DNA from: Congeria kusceri
Lineage: Eukaryota > Mollusca > Bivalvia > Myida > Dreissenidae
Length of the DNA: 64,000 nucleotides
Reading direction: 5' to 3'
Assembly (NCBI GenBank): GCA_027627225.1
Contig: CM051034.1
Location: 19,805,980 to 19,869,979 of the forward strand
In this document: piece by piece, positions 23,050 to 35,859 of the stretch
Position numbering within the stretch: position 1 is the stretch's first letter
How the letters are laid out: each line of letters opens with the position of its first letter
Made by a program: the position numbers and the translations under genes
The notes under the pieces: generated by a model
Told to the model about the DNA's origin: nothing
What the model saw: the letters and a program-made list of their open reading frames with translations, nothing else
Database searches by the model: none

Positions 23050-26000
23050 CTAAAGCAAGCACAAACACATAACGTATATAATATGATCTTTTTGACTTTT
23101 TTCCCGATTAGAGTTCGTCGAATAAATAAATTCTTTCCTTACGTTTTTCATTGACATGGTCTGTCAACCGTTTAAAGGCGCTCACTTAATTTAAAAGGTT
23201 CGGGATACGTAAGAGGCGTATTGATGTATATCGCTTATGAGAATTAAATATTCCGAACACGACATATATTACCTTCTTATATAAAAGCAGGCACCGGCGT
23301 TGACGATAATAATGATGATAGCAATGCTTAGGCCAACACCTATGCCAATGCCAATAGCGGAATCTACAGGCGAAAAATACAAGAAAATACAAACTACAAA
23401 CATGTTTTCCATGTAAGTTCAGGCAATTATCTTAAAGATAAAAATTGACATTACTGTTCAAAATTACATTACCATTACTAACTTTTGAGATACTAATAAT
23501 CAAGCATAGTTTTATAATTTTATGCACGTGTTATAAAAGTATTTATCAAGTAAAATCGCATTTAATGTTAGTTAATATTGTATATACAATTAATATAGTT
23601 TTCACTATACCAAAATTGTATATGTATAAGTTTGACATGATATGCACAATAATAATACTTTAATGTATATTTACTGGATATTATATTATTATTTGTTTCG
23701 TTATTTTATTATTATTTACAGAGTTATGTCTCTTTTCCTTGTTTATAAACTATTATTCATAACTGTAATATCATCGTTACAAATATATTAATTTCGCTGA
23801 ATTATCGTTCAAAGTGAAAACTTAAAAGCACATGACCGTTGTGTCTACACTGGTCTAACAGACCTGTGTACTCACACTCAAAGCATTATGGATATGCGCT
23901 ACTTTCCAGCGTAGCTCGCAATGAGGTTAGATACCAGTAAATCAATGTGTTTCCGTCCGTGTTACATTCGAAATATTGCCTTTTACTAGAGTTCCTTTTT
24001 TTCTGCTATGAAAAGCATTTAGCAATGCCTTTTGTGGTTAATTCTAATATCCTCTGTGCGTTTAGAACATTTTTGTGCATTTCTTTGGACGCTAACTTGA
24101 AAGATGAGCTTTTGGGGTGTGTTTACTACGGCACGGGGTTTTTGTCGAAATATGACTGCGGAAACCCTAGTTTATACCGGTGTCTGCATTCAGGTGAGAC
24201 GCATCTTCTTAGAAGTAACATGCCATACATTTTTATTGCAATTTTTGTAAGATGAAAGAATCATCTTTAAACTCATAGCAAGTTTGCACAAACTGAAATC
24301 TGAAAGTTCGGCGTTTTATAATGCAACCCTATGGGAATTGGATTTACTGTCATCTAACCTTGAATTTTCACACAAAACAAAAGTGAAAGTAGCTTTTTGT
24401 AATAAACACGGTAAACAGTGTTAAACACGAACACCTGGTTTTTAATTTAACAGAAATATATTCTACTATCAGTATTAACTTAATATTAGACTGATTAATG
24501 GTATCAATACAGTCATTTCATGAAACAACTTTCATACGCAGGATTACTTCATGCGTAAGCACATTTCGTCGTTTAGGGCGAACTAATGCGGTTAAGTACA
24601 GAGCTTTGGCGTGTGACGTCATCCTCTGTGTATAGAAGAGCATATGACTGTATTACTAATATCATACTCTTAAAAATAGCAATGTAACTGACGACATTTT
24701 TATTTTAAAACAGCTTTGCAGAACTGTTATAGCTCGCAAACAGTTACCTGACACTGACCTTTATGCATGAAAACATTTATAATACCGTTACAATGAAAAT
24801 ATTAGTTTCCATACTGGAATCTAGTTAAATCCATACAAGAGTAATCCAAACTCCCCACAGTGGTTACTTCCCCATTGGTAGTCTTCAGTTACCACTGCCA
24901 CCAAGAGTTAAAAACTTACAGATTTGGATTTTTTTCAGTAGAGACGATTATGAGGAGATTGAAGATTTATTTTTACAAAATTTTACTTTTATCATTATTA
25001 TTTTACAACAATTAACAATGACGCAAACATGTTGCATTATTGATCCATGTATATATATATATATATAACGAGTTTAAATGAAAAACAAAAAACAAATAAA
25101 TAAATAAGTAAACATAGCAACGCACGGATTTTATGTTGCCCACGTTTTTATCATATGTTTGTCCACGGTTTTATTTTGCGAAAAGTGTTTGCCTATGGTC
25201 ACGTGGAACTTCATGCTGGCAAAGATTTAATGAGCTATGCTCGGACGCAGTTAAATCTCTGTGCGGAGGTTGAGATTATCCCACTAAAATGCTGTTATGG
25301 TCTCATTAAACTCGTAAAACACGTGCACGAACAAAACCGAGTACGAATAAAGGAAAAAAATATTATCGCATATTTTTGCACGAGTTCACGAGTGTCATGT
25401 TAATGTTGCCGAGCTATAACGACTGCTAGCATCAATGGCCGTCCATGTTGTGAGTACTAGTATATCAGTCCTATCAGTCTAAGTTTAGTACAATTTATAC
25501 TTAAACATATACAGGACAACTGCATATGACGTGACGCCAGATATTGGTCCATTATCGAGCCAAAATAGCTACATGTCAGAGAAAACAGCTTCAACAACGG
25601 TAAGTAAAACGCCGATTTCAAGTATGCTGTTTATAATTTAAAACATGTAGACTGCCAACTAAATTGCAAAGACCCTCATATACTTACTTTGAACCATATA
25701 ATAAATAAACAGTAAATAACCAGTAACAAAACGTAAAGTGCTCGCTGAAACAATGCAGCTCCTCGTTTGTTTCTTTCAATTAATGGGGATTTTAAACCTG
25801 TTTCGAAAAATGCGATTCGAGCGATTGGTTAAGAATACTATAAGAACATTTCCTGCAATGTTCAACTACTGCTGTTGCTTATAAGATACGTTCAAAGTCT
25901 TAACAAATGCCAACTCGTGTACGGAATATTGCATGCTCGTGTACGGAGTATTGCATTGTATCCATATTTAGTGTACTGGTTATTGCGCAAAGAATCATCA

Positions 26001-29000
26001 CCATTTTTGATGATTTCTATCATACATACTTTCATGAAACCAATATTAATTATCCAAACCTATAATATTCAGTAATTTGCACGACAAATGTCGTGCTCGT
26101 ACAACAAACGATAACTCTGGGAAACTTAGGTGTAATAACAACCAGAAAAGACACTGCCCATACACCGGCTGTCTCGCTACTATGAGAAATCACAGTATAT
26201 TAGTAAACAATACTCCATACAGTATAGTGCGAAATTATTAACCTGACACTCATTAATCATCGTAACAAACCGTAAGTGTGTTGGGTTGTTTGCGTTGTTT
26301 TTGACGAGTTTCTGTTATTGGAATTTATGTGTACATAGATTTAAATACGGGGTAACGCGGGTGGTCTATAAAAGTCATGTGGTATGAGTGCCAGCGCCCC
26401 ACATCATCGATCCGTCAATTCCGTCTTACAGCGACCTTTTGTAAAATGTTATGAGTTATTTTTTAAATATGCAAATCATTATACATTAATTAAAAATGTA
26501 GAATAATCCATATTGTTTTATTGTGGTACTATCATTTTTTATTTAAATTTTTATGATCTAATTCATATTTTTCTTCATTTATACCGGTCATGATAATGTA
26601 GAGTATCAGATTTGTTTAATAATAATAATAATAATAATGATAATAATAATAATAATAATAATAATGTATAAAATGCTTTTGTTTATAAAATATCGACGCC
26701 GAGACTCGAACTCCAAAACACGGCATCGCAACCGCGGCATGGGTTCCACTACACCATTCTCGGTTTACGATATATAAACCAATACGATTTCAATTTACAT
26801 TGTACAATTGTCTATGTTACGCTCGATACTTGTCGTGGTATGTCAATATCGCAGCCATTTATTTTTAGAAATTACTGGAACTTGGAACATGTGCTCCTAA
26901 TAGCATTTGTAAACAATCGCTCGATTCACATTTTTCGATCGAGGTTTAAAATCTTTGATAAATGACAGAAATGAGCGAGGACCGGCAATGTTTCTGCGAG
27001 CATTTCCTTTTTAAAAGGAAATCATGCAATGTTCATCTACAAACTGTGTCATATGAAGGACACGAAATTTCTTCAAAATTAGTTGGCAGGCTAAATAAGC
27101 ACCTGTTTATAACATACTATCAACAAATTAATAGAAATCGATATAACACTTACCGCATGTGTAGTGAATCTGCTCATTTTGGCTCAATAATGGGCCAATA
27201 ACAGGAGTCACGTCATACCCAGTGATGACAACCATCTAATAACCATTTTATACGATGAATATTAACTTAATATTAAACTATTAACAGCGACGTGTACTGT
27301 AAATAGAAATCTACATTGAATACTTTGTTTGATATATGGTACCTGATGAACCCGAGGCAGGGTTAACGGCTGTTACATCTGAAGTTGTATTTTCTATTAC
27401 TGATACAACTGTTGTTGCAAATGCTTCTGTCGTTTGTAAAGAAATACTTGAAGATGGCAATAAAGTTGTCCATGCAATCATTGATGAAACCTTCGTTATA
27501 GGTTGTTTTGTTGAAAGGGTTGATTCACACACTAAAATAAATTTGAATCACGGGTATATTTGCAACTAAAATTATATCAAAACTAACAAACTACTAAGAA
27601 CATGATTTCACAACATAGAAGTGGCAACATAATCAACATCCACTTATATACGTAATGGAATAATATGGCGCTAAAACAAGACGGCCTTATAGAGTGTTCT
27701 CATGAAAAAAACAATATATCTCATTATTTCCTAAACGCACTTTTTTTCGATTGTTACTGGATGTATATCAGCTAACGTAAAATATATCGGTATTACCTGA
27801 AAGGTCACTTCCGGTATAATGCTCTGAAATTTACAATTCGTTGGTGTCATGGTGTACTGTGTTAAAATTACTGGTTTAATTTAAAACAGCGATATTATTT
27901 ATTCCTTATTCCTATTTCTATTCACATCAATGATGATTTTGAATCAATGTAAGGAAAAACTTTGAAAAATTAACATGTCAACGTTGAAATAAACGCCTTC
28001 TTCGTAGAATTGCATTCACTTTGTTTGCGATTCATAACCAATGGAATGTTGAAGATGATTTTTATGGAATGAGTTATTCAAACTATGTGTTCACAACATA
28101 TCATTGACAATTTCAAAATGTTCATAATATGCACAGCGATTATTTTATCATCACAGTACTTTGACATATATAGCCAACTTCAAGGGATCATATGTCGCTC
28201 ACAGCAACAGTCCTTGTCCGCCTTTAGTTTGGGAGAATATTAAATTACAATTAGCAACTAGTGAAATGTTATATACTGTCAATGGTAAACAAATAAATTC
28301 GCAGAATTTATACATTACCAAGATTAATCATTGTAGGGTGCTCACCAACATCACACAAGGAATACCGTAGAGCACTGCAGTTATTTACAAAGTTAAATGT
28401 GCCGTTGATGTCAAACATTCCACATCTGTTAATAGGGTGCTGGTTGTTGATATAATCTACATAAGCAGCAAATGATCAACGTTTAATTTAATAATATAGA
28501 TACAAGTTAAATACATGAAAGTACAGTGTCGAGTATTAATGAAGCGCATAGTATCTGTTAAAGGTACTAGGTCTACATAAAAATGCCCTCATAAGGCAAT
28601 TTAAATGTCATTATGTTATAGAAATGAGCAAAAAAAAGGCGTACACATTAAACAAGTAAGAATAATATACTAAAGTATGTGAGTTTTTATAAAAACAAAT
28701 ATACAGAAATGCTTGGAAAAACAAAAACCCAGAGTGGGCATCAAATTAAAGACATCGCAGTCATTAGGAACAAAAAGACAGCGTAATGACCATATACGCT
28801 ATTCTTACTTGAAAAAGTTTATGCGTTAACTATGGTTTCAAAATAAACTCCTCTCATATGAACTGAAAATGTAAACTAGAACCGGGCCAATCAAACACGA
28901 CCTAAATTATACATTGATTTGTTCCATTATATGTATACTATTTTACCTGAATTATATGCCGATATTAATATCTAAATTTCAGATTTTACTGATGTTGCCC

Positions 29001-32000
29001 GCTTGTGGCCCTTTTCGTAGACATGGTCCCTTTAAATATACGTATGTGCTCTTAGCATCACAATTAATAACTGATGAAATTGTCGTTTGCTATGTAACTA
29101 TTAAAATGTCACCAATATGTATCAGCATCGTTACAGTGGTTGAAAATTGATTAATTTATACATTAGAGCTTTTCTGATATACTCATTTTAAACGCTCTGT
29201 ACTGGCATACTACATAAATAGCATGCTAAAAATGTGATCTGTGTATGTTAAACGGGTAACAAAAATAGAACTGATACTGTCCATTTAGAAGTGTCACGTG
29301 ACAGAGTGAAGCTTTAATTTAATTTCGTCTATTAAAATCGGTAACGCTTCATTGTAAAAATCTAGGAACTTCGTTGGAAAACAACTGGAATGGTCAATAA
29401 ATGAGCAATAGTTAAAAAACGTGTCTTTTTAGTCCAACTGTTACGTGAATGACTGTATTGCATGTTAAAATGTCAGTGATCAGTCCAGTAATATAATGTT
29501 TAATGACGGCTGAATGAAGTATTCAATGACGTTTTAATGATAAACATGATAATGATAAACATGAATGCATGTATGTTTCTTTCTTAATACAAACACTGCA
29601 TTTTATTCGTTTGTACTTTTCATACATTGTATTTTGACATTTTGTTATACTTTTCAACCATTTGTCACTAAAGCAAAGTATTCGTCAGCTATTTTATTTG
29701 CATAAAGCAAAGTTCAGTTTAGATACCCAATGATATTACAGTTTAATGACCAAGCCTACTGTCATGAATTACTTGTATATGTGTAGTTCTGGTAGTCATA
29801 TGCAATTCTAAGCCAGTAATCTCCAACACGTAATGACATTAGTGTTGAGGGTATTCGGTACGTATAACTACATTTGAACGCTTCTTTCCAGGTTCCATTC
29901 TTTACACACAGATCGCTGATACCGCTGCCTACAATGCATAGTTTTTAATAAATACGTATGCGTAAGCTTCTTATGGTGTATCACAGTTGATGGTGACGTA
30001 AAGAGGACATTGACAATATACACATGGAAACATTAGACACAATAGGTTTAAAGAGGATATATACGATAACAATATCAACATTTCACTATATCATATGTGT
30101 ACAAAAAAAAGAAGTGGACGAATATAGTTGCGGAACGTTTAAAAAAAAATACAGCTATATTACCATATTTCATGTGTTTTGTTTAAATGAGCTTTTCATA
30201 ACAAAACATTTATTACTAGGCTACGCCGATAACGACATGTTTAATTGTATGTGTGAGTGAAACAAAAAACTTGTCCACTCGTAAGAACACATGTAAAAGA
30301 TCGACACAGAACAAATAGTGGGGATTTCCCAACATTGTACATGTCTAATGTACATGAATTCGTTTTCGACTGGAAGACGAAAAGTATTTTAACGGCGTAA
30401 AGCTCTAATTTCGAGGATTTTCAAATATCAGTTCTTTTGAACTTTTATTGTAGTTTGTTATTCATCAACGTTTTATCGGTTCTATTTTACTTTTATATTT
30501 GTGTATGAAAATTTGATGAGATCGTACACACCCTCTTTAAATATACACATTTTAAAGGCAAACTCAAAACAAGCATCACCATTTATATTCTGTCCACAGA
30601 GTCATTTTTTAAGCAATGCTTGTACTTTCTTTAGGTCAGAAAGAAAACGTTAATACGTGTTTGTCATTGATATATCAGTTGATTTGCCCGTTATTCTAGA
30701 ATGGTGCGGTAACAAAGTGAAATAGGGAGACATGACCCCGTTCTACCGACGGAGGCCATTTAACACAACAAGCGTTCAATTGTGAATTAATTTATATGTA
30801 AAAGACATAAGAAATGGTTTCTTCAGTCTAGCAAGAAGCAACAAACAATCTTCAGAGGTGTTATAAGAAAGTTGTATCAACGCATTTAGCTTAAGTTGCA
30901 CAAGAGTAATACAATAATATTACTCATACTAAGAATCTCACCATCGCAACAAATGTAATTCCTGTTTTTCTCGCAGCTTCCAAGCTTTGGCTCACTTAGG
31001 AGATTGCCGGTTTCCAATGTTCTGTATGTACAAACGACCGGAAATGCTTAAATCAAGCAAATTATTTAGACTTAGACACAGAAGTGATATCATCTTACGT
31101 GTATTTAATACAGTTGTTTGTCCTTATAATAAACAATACCTGATTTAAACAATGTAATGAAATAACGTATCTACGGAAATTATGTAACCTAAATGTGTTC
31201 ACCTACATCATCCTAGAACACAGGATGGTAATGAGATATTCATGTTAAACAAATGAGATATTCATGTTGAACAAAGCACACACCAATCTTACCCGTTGTC
31301 TCAAACCTGGTTGCATAGTCTGCGGTCCACAAAGAGGCATTCAAATGGAGTCCAGTTTGTAGCCAGGAACGTCTATCTACTGGGGTTCCGTTTAGATTTT
31401 GACAATATTGCATAGCGGACGCCCACTCCATCGGTTGAAAGTTACACATGATATAAGCTGTTAACGTGAAAGTGGCTGTTTGTTCGATCATTAGGAAAAA
31501 AATTGTAATTACCGTAGTCAGGATATAAAACGTGTTAGACTTGCCCCCCCCCCCCCCCCCAAAATAATGTGATATCATTATTTACAGTGTATATCTAAAC
31601 ACAATTAAAAACTCGAACATAGGACACAATTGACAAACGGATGCTTGTCTTATACTAAATTTAAATGTCCATGTATTTGGTAATTCAAACACCTATGTCT
31701 TGCCAGACTGTTGTCATTCTAACATACCTGTTAGGTACGCTATATCAGGGCAAGTATAGGAAATATTAATTTGACGAAACATTACCTATATTTGTTTGCG
31801 AATTTAAACTTTACAAAATACGTATTTATAATTTGGATGTTCACATATAATCTAACTTTCAAAACGTTTTCAAAAGGAAACAATCTTAAAATTGTGAATA
31901 GATTAAATGTCAAAGACGATATTTAAAAAAAAAACTTTTATCAAACTAAAAACATGCAATGCAAACTTACCACTTATAAAACCATTTGCCAATGTGACAA

Positions 32001-32025
32001 ATATACAGAGACACCGTAAGTCCAT
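22482..32025 (-). CDS. Tyrosine-tailed, lectin-like type I membrane receptor, copy 1 (eight-exon gene model)
   Basis: Exons, 5' to 3' on the minus strand: 32025-31971, 31457-31293, 31037-30942, 29928-29773, 28456-28346, 27531-27343, 23363-23273, 23049-22482. Introns are phase 1 except the last (phase 2); the joined frame is 1431 nt, 476 residues. Predicted order: signal peptide 1-18, cysteine-rich module 1 (about 19-105), module 2 (about 106-194), Ser/Thr-rich stalk (195-257), transmembrane helix (about 260-282), cytoplasmic tail (about 288-476). The modules have a W-x2-A-x3-C start and Cys-rich ends, resembling short C-type-lectin-like domains; no EPN/QPD/WND calcium-sugar motifs are seen, so sugar binding is not implied. 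The tail has eight tyrosines kept in copy 2 and KPVPPSP, a class I SH3 ligand pattern. Role as a cell-surface, possibly immune, receptor is inference. Oddity: the cognate exon-3 acceptor is GG instead of AG. Gene structure is well supported by copy 2; function is not. Confidence 0.75.
23273..23363 (-). CDS. Receptor copy 1, exon 7: transmembrane helix
   Basis: Acceptor CCTGTAG, donor AG/GTAAT in phase 2. Encodes a glycine/isoleucine-rich helix (GIGIGVGLSIAIIIIIV) followed by CFYIRR, a stop-transfer end. Two residues longer than copy 2. Confidence 0.85.
23840..24638 (+). mobile_element. Full R3 element with target-site duplication
   Basis: 799 bp flanked by agcacatgaccgt (23827-23839) and agcatatgactgt (24639-24651), 11 of 13 matching. 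Copy 2 of the intron shows the empty site (cgcacatgactgt near 52149). The sequence recurs as 42545-42702 plus 45425-46090 and, truncated, at 16722-17055. No protein domain; a non-autonomous element. It ends with a TGACGTCA site (24614-24621). Confidence 0.75.
26619..26665. repeat. (AAT)n microsatellite
   Basis: Runs of 'aat' units with one 'gat' interruption. Confidence 0.95.
26695..26763 (-). repeat. tRNA-like sequence (SINE head or tRNA pseudogene)
   Basis: Minus strand has an A-box-like TGGTGTAGTGG and a B-box GTTCGAGTC at the right spacing, but the acceptor stem pairs only partly, so a working tRNA is unlikely. It sits next to the AAT microsatellite. Confidence 0.5.
27343..27531 (-). CDS. 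Receptor copy 1, exon 6: Ser/Thr-rich stalk
   Basis: Acceptor TTATTTTAG, donor G/GTACC. Begins CESTLSTKQPITKVSS and is rich in S, T and V, so probably an O-glycosylated stalk. It is 17 codons longer than in copy 2. Confidence 0.8.
28346..28456 (-). CDS. Receptor copy 1, exon 5: second half of module 2
   Basis: Acceptor TTATGTAG, donor G/GTGAG; 111 nt as in copy 2. Encodes RCGMFDINGTFNFVNNC and YSLCDV; NGT and NCS sequons. Confidence 0.85.
29773..29928 (-). CDS. Receptor copy 1, exon 4: first half of module 2
   Basis: Encodes DLCVKNGTWKEAFKC and VGDYWLRIAYDYQNYTYT, aligned with copy 2. The acceptor aligned to that of copy 2 would be one base out of frame. The upstream TTGTAG at 29929-29934 restores phase 1, giving a slightly longer exon start. 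Donor A/GTAATT. Confidence 0.75.
30942..31037 (-). CDS. Receptor copy 1, exon 3: second half of module 1, cognate acceptor mutated
   Basis: Encodes C-TYRTLE ... LGSCEKNRNYICCD and ends at G/GTGAG. The position aligned to the copy-2 acceptor TTTCCAG reads TTTCCGG, so there is no AG. An AG 9 nt upstream (exon would start at 31046) keeps the frame and adds three residues, but its pyrimidine tract is weak. Confidence 0.7.
31293..31457 (-). CDS. Receptor copy 1, exon 2: first half of module 1
   Basis: Acceptor GTTAACAG, donor G/GTAAG. Encodes CNFQPMEWASAMQYC near the start and LNASLWTADYA near the end, both kept in copy 2 (WWASAMQYC, FWLADYA). Contains an N-glycosylation sequon (NAS). Confidence 0.85.
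31971..32025 (-). CDS. Receptor copy 1, exon 1: signal peptide
   Basis: ATG at 32025-32023 opens MDLRCLCIFVTLANGFIS, a short hydrophobic leader, and ends in phase 1 at a GTAAGT donor. Copy 2 has the same exon length (55 nt) and the shared core FV-x-LAN. Confidence 0.75.
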
Positions 32026-35000
32026 GTTACCTGTACTAAGTAGCTTAAATAATATTTCAATATCGTACTCTGTGTGTTATAAATCGAAACGGAAGTTTAA
32101 ACGCTGTCGTTCTGGCGATGTGTATCTATTAGGTCAAGCTTATCAGCACAGTACAAGGGTTTATTAACTTTTAAAGGGACATTTCGCTTAAATTGTTATA
32201 ATTCATGTATTTTAAAGGTGGCATACAACTAATAGATGTATTTATCCGTTAATATTTTTAATTCGTCCAAAACAAATGAAGAACTGAATATATTGCAGCA
32301 AAAACTCAAAGGCCCCCCCTCCCCAGGTATACAGTGGGTAAGAAGACAACAATTAACAGCTCAAAAATAGTTTTACTGTCGAACAGCAATATGTGTACAT
32401 TTTTAGCGAGGTGGATCGTTCTACCTGCACTGCGGTTATATTATAAACACCTGAATACAAAAAGGATATACTTTATAACATAAACGTACTAAATATATGT
32501 TTGAAATTCTTGTTAATTTATTATTATCATTTTCAGAACTATAGTTCGCCTCATTACCATCCCGTTTGCATAGAAAAAACATTCTTCTGCAATAGAATGG
32601 TCTAAAGAAAGAGGGGTGTGTGTGCGTGTGTGTGACGCAACGGCTATTTATAGAATGGTATATAATTTATAGAATGATATATCACCCGACTCAAATAGAA
32701 TGCGTATAGTTATGATGCTACAAGAAATTTATAAACATAATGAAGTGTATTGTAAAATATATATCCAGATTTGAATGTATTTATGTTGTTATATTATACG
32801 AACACTGGTGCTCATTAGAATCATTGGAGGCGCACGCATAGGCTTTAACCTAATTAATGCGCTTTTTTTCTGAAATAATATGGTAATATAAAATATCACG
32901 AAAGTACAGTCGATTTTTTTAAACTATACGGTATTTGAGAGTTATTTATTTGTTGATCGACTGTAATGTTCTGTATAATAAGTTGTTTCTTAAAAAATTA
33001 GTTTTCCTGTATGTTATTTTACAGACTAATTTTACCCTTTTGTATCGATACACGGTATTTGAATGTTGTTGTTAAAGACTTTAAAGATATAAGGGACACA
33101 CGTTTGGTGTGAATTTAATTGCAAACTATTGGAAATATTGGAACAAATTGGTATGATATTTCGGAATATTGAGTGAAAATAACAACTATTTAAGTAGGAA
33201 AAAAATAGGAGCTTTCGTTTTAAACAGTAGGAAAAACGTAGGAAAAAGTCAATATTTCTCGTCAAAAAAGTATGAATTTTAAAGACTTACCATAGCATAG
33301 TTATGTTTAAATTGACTCACAAATGTAAATTACCTTTCAATGATAACAATAGGCATCCACCCGAAATCGTGATTTTTTTTTTTAATTCATTAACTTATAA
33401 TACATATATACCAATAACTATAGGTCAATATGAACATAAGGTTATGACTACAATAAACATGTACACTGCAGAATAAGTTACATCAATAGCAAACCAGCCT
33501 GCAACGTTCACAGAGTTACTACTACCAATAGTATCAAACACTTTGAAATCAATTGTCTTTTTTAAGAAGTTGTACTCCCAGTTGTATCTGATCATCTTCG
33601 CCTACTGTTTATTAGATTTAATGTCACCTCATCAGCCAGTTATAATATGGCGATTTCCAGCTTTTCATGGTGGAGAAAGACAAACAAACATGCAGGCTTC
33701 TGGGTAGAACCACTGATCTTCTATAAGCTAGATGGGTAGGTTCCTCACTTGAAAGAATATGACCCTAATAAGGCTTGAGCCTACTGTGGTTTGGGCCTAC
33801 AGTGGTAAGGGGCAAGTGATCAACAGTTAGAGACTTTGACCCACAGTAGTAAGATGTCTGTGAATTTAAACGGCCTTTGAATTTGTTTTACACCAATGGG
33901 TATGTAGGATAACGGGCTAATGAATAGGTGAATTCAGCAGGACTTATCACAATTTACAAACACACAGGATTTCTAAGATAATGATTTGACATTTACAAAA
34001 TCAAGGATGGGGTTATACTCCATCTTTGAGATTATCTTTCATAATAGGAAAGGAATAGCACTCAGAACATATTAGGAAAAATCTTGATAAATATGTTTAC
34101 TTTCAGAAATCGCTAAAATGTTCTTTAACAATAAGAAGACAATTGGTTAATATATTGCTCAGGTTGTAGATCAATGCAACTCTATTAAAACTATTGTTTT
34201 GATTTCCATTTTAAGTGATAAAGAAGTACACTACAACCTGCTAGATTTCTAAAGCAGTCAGGTATTTATCCCAGATTCTAAATATCTGATGTCCTGTATA
34301 TGTATTTCAATTAGCAAAAAAATATTATATGATAAAAGATCTGCATAAACTCTTCACTACACATTTTCAACTGGGAAGTACACTGTGCTCCATCAGTAAG
34401 TCCACCATTGGGAACAAAATCACAATTATATCTGCACTTGTATACGATAACTGATTCATTCTTCAGTGTACATGACATTTGACTTGATTTTAAATACCTT
34501 TTAAATATCTAAGAACCTTTAAAAGGCCTGTGAATACAAATTATGCATTTCAATGTCAATACATACAATATAAATAGTCTTCAAATTAGCAGGGGAAGAT
34601 ACAACATTGTCCCATCTATACAACACATCTAGAAATAGACATTGTTCTTTTTTCATATAAAACAGTATTTAATTCATCTTCATTTCTGGCAAACTAAAAA
34701 AGTAGGAATAATAGGAGTTTTTTAACCAAAAAGTAGGAAAAAGTATGAGTGAATCAAAAAAGTAGAAAAAGTAGGAAAAAGAAGGATCAGTTAACAGCCT
34801 GCAATTATGACCATCATGGTCCCAGCACCCTTAGGACTATTATGATATAAGCACTATTATCACCACGGTACTGAAAATGTGCGCGTGTTTTTCCAATTTA
34901 ACTCCACATATTAGGTATTGCTTTTTTAATGCATTCTTTTTCCTGTACGATCTTTTTGTGTGCATGCTATTGTCAAATTGTAACAAGTGTAATCAACGAG

Positions 35001-35770
35001 CTATGTATAATGAATATAATATCAAAATATAAGTAAACAAATAAATTGACAAAACAAATTTACGTGTATTTTATTTCCAATGCTCCAAATAAAAATTGAA
35101 AACAATTGTACGTATGTGTAAATAAAAATGTTAATTATTGACCTCAATGTAAAGAACAAACTTGATTGGGATTTATCTTTTAAGGGGATATAACACAGGT
35201 TAATAAAAACAAGATCTGTGATATTGGCACAATGAAATTGTCCACGTATTCTCCAATATTGAGTTATATCAATTAAAGCTCAATGACTTTTCACAGACGT
35301 TACATGTGAATCGTTCTTTTCGGACTGCCGACATCTCCAGAAATTGACCTGACATAAAACAACAACAACATAATCCGGCATAAACAAGTGACATTTGCCG
35401 TATGGTTTAAACCCAAAATCAATTACTATAAATCCTACAAACTAACTTTGCATCAGCACCACAACCATGCATTGCCAGCACAACATGTGCCTCGCTACCA
35501 TAATATTTTAAAAAATGAACATTTAACCAAATTCCATATCTAAGATGGCAATTTGCGTTAAACAGATGATGATTATTCTATCAATAATGATGTTTATAGG
35601 TCGAAAACTTTTTTTTGGCAACATTGAAACAGTCAATGTATCGAAAGTTCTACAGGATACAATATCGCAAGTTTCCCTGAGTTTTTGTAACCAGAGAAAA
35701 GCATATACAAATTTGTGTCGAATAGCATTCTCCAGCTTTTCAATATGCAAAAATACAGAGTCGTACTCAC
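32026..35770. other. Repeat-rich spacer upstream of receptor copy 1
   Basis: Expected to contain the promoter of receptor copy 1 just above 32025, but no clear TATA or initiator is visible. Two similar stretches rich in 'agtaggaaaaa' lie at about 33190-33270 and 34700-34790, 1.5 kb apart in direct orientation, bracketing sequence without recognisable coding capacity; they may be ends of an unclassified element. A short (GT)n run is at 32616-32632. Confidence 0.45.
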
Positions 35771-35816
35771 CGCTGGCGTCCATTTCTTGATATTGACACA
35801 ACAACGGAAGCTGCAT
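35771..35816 (-). CDS. Possible first coding exon of an unidentified gene
   Basis: On the minus strand an ATG at 35816 begins MQLPLLCQYQEMDAS and meets a strong donor G/GTGAGTACGA at 35770. A TATA-like box lies 75 bp upstream in a GC-rich stretch. No downstream exon could be identified, and other ATGs nearby (35833) are also open. The call rests only on promoter-plus-donor architecture. Confidence 0.25.
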
Positions 35817-35859
35817 TGCGACATTTTGTACACATAACGCTCGAGTTATGGTCGCAATG

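Larger units (their letters stand above)
23364..27342 (-). other. Intron 6 of receptor copy 1, enlarged by insertions
   Basis: About 4.0 kb against 0.85 kb in copy 2. It contains the R3 element at 23840-24638, an AT dinucleotide run near 25052-25068, an AAT microsatellite and a tRNA-like sequence. Frames at 25155-25403 and 26962-27201 (+) have no recognisable domain. Confidence 0.6.
28457..31292 (-). other. Introns 2-4 of receptor copy 1
   Basis: Apart from exons 3 and 4, no coding sequence is seen. Small + strand frames (28914-29150, 30024-30260) lack any domain or splice context. A 22-bp direct duplication ('gagatattcatgttaaacaaat'-like, two copies at about 31231-31274) lies just beyond exon 2. 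Confidence 0.5.

Noticed and set aside
28161..28370. + strand frame overlapping receptor exon 5
   Set aside because: Shadow of a minus-strand exon that has canonical splice sites and a paralog.
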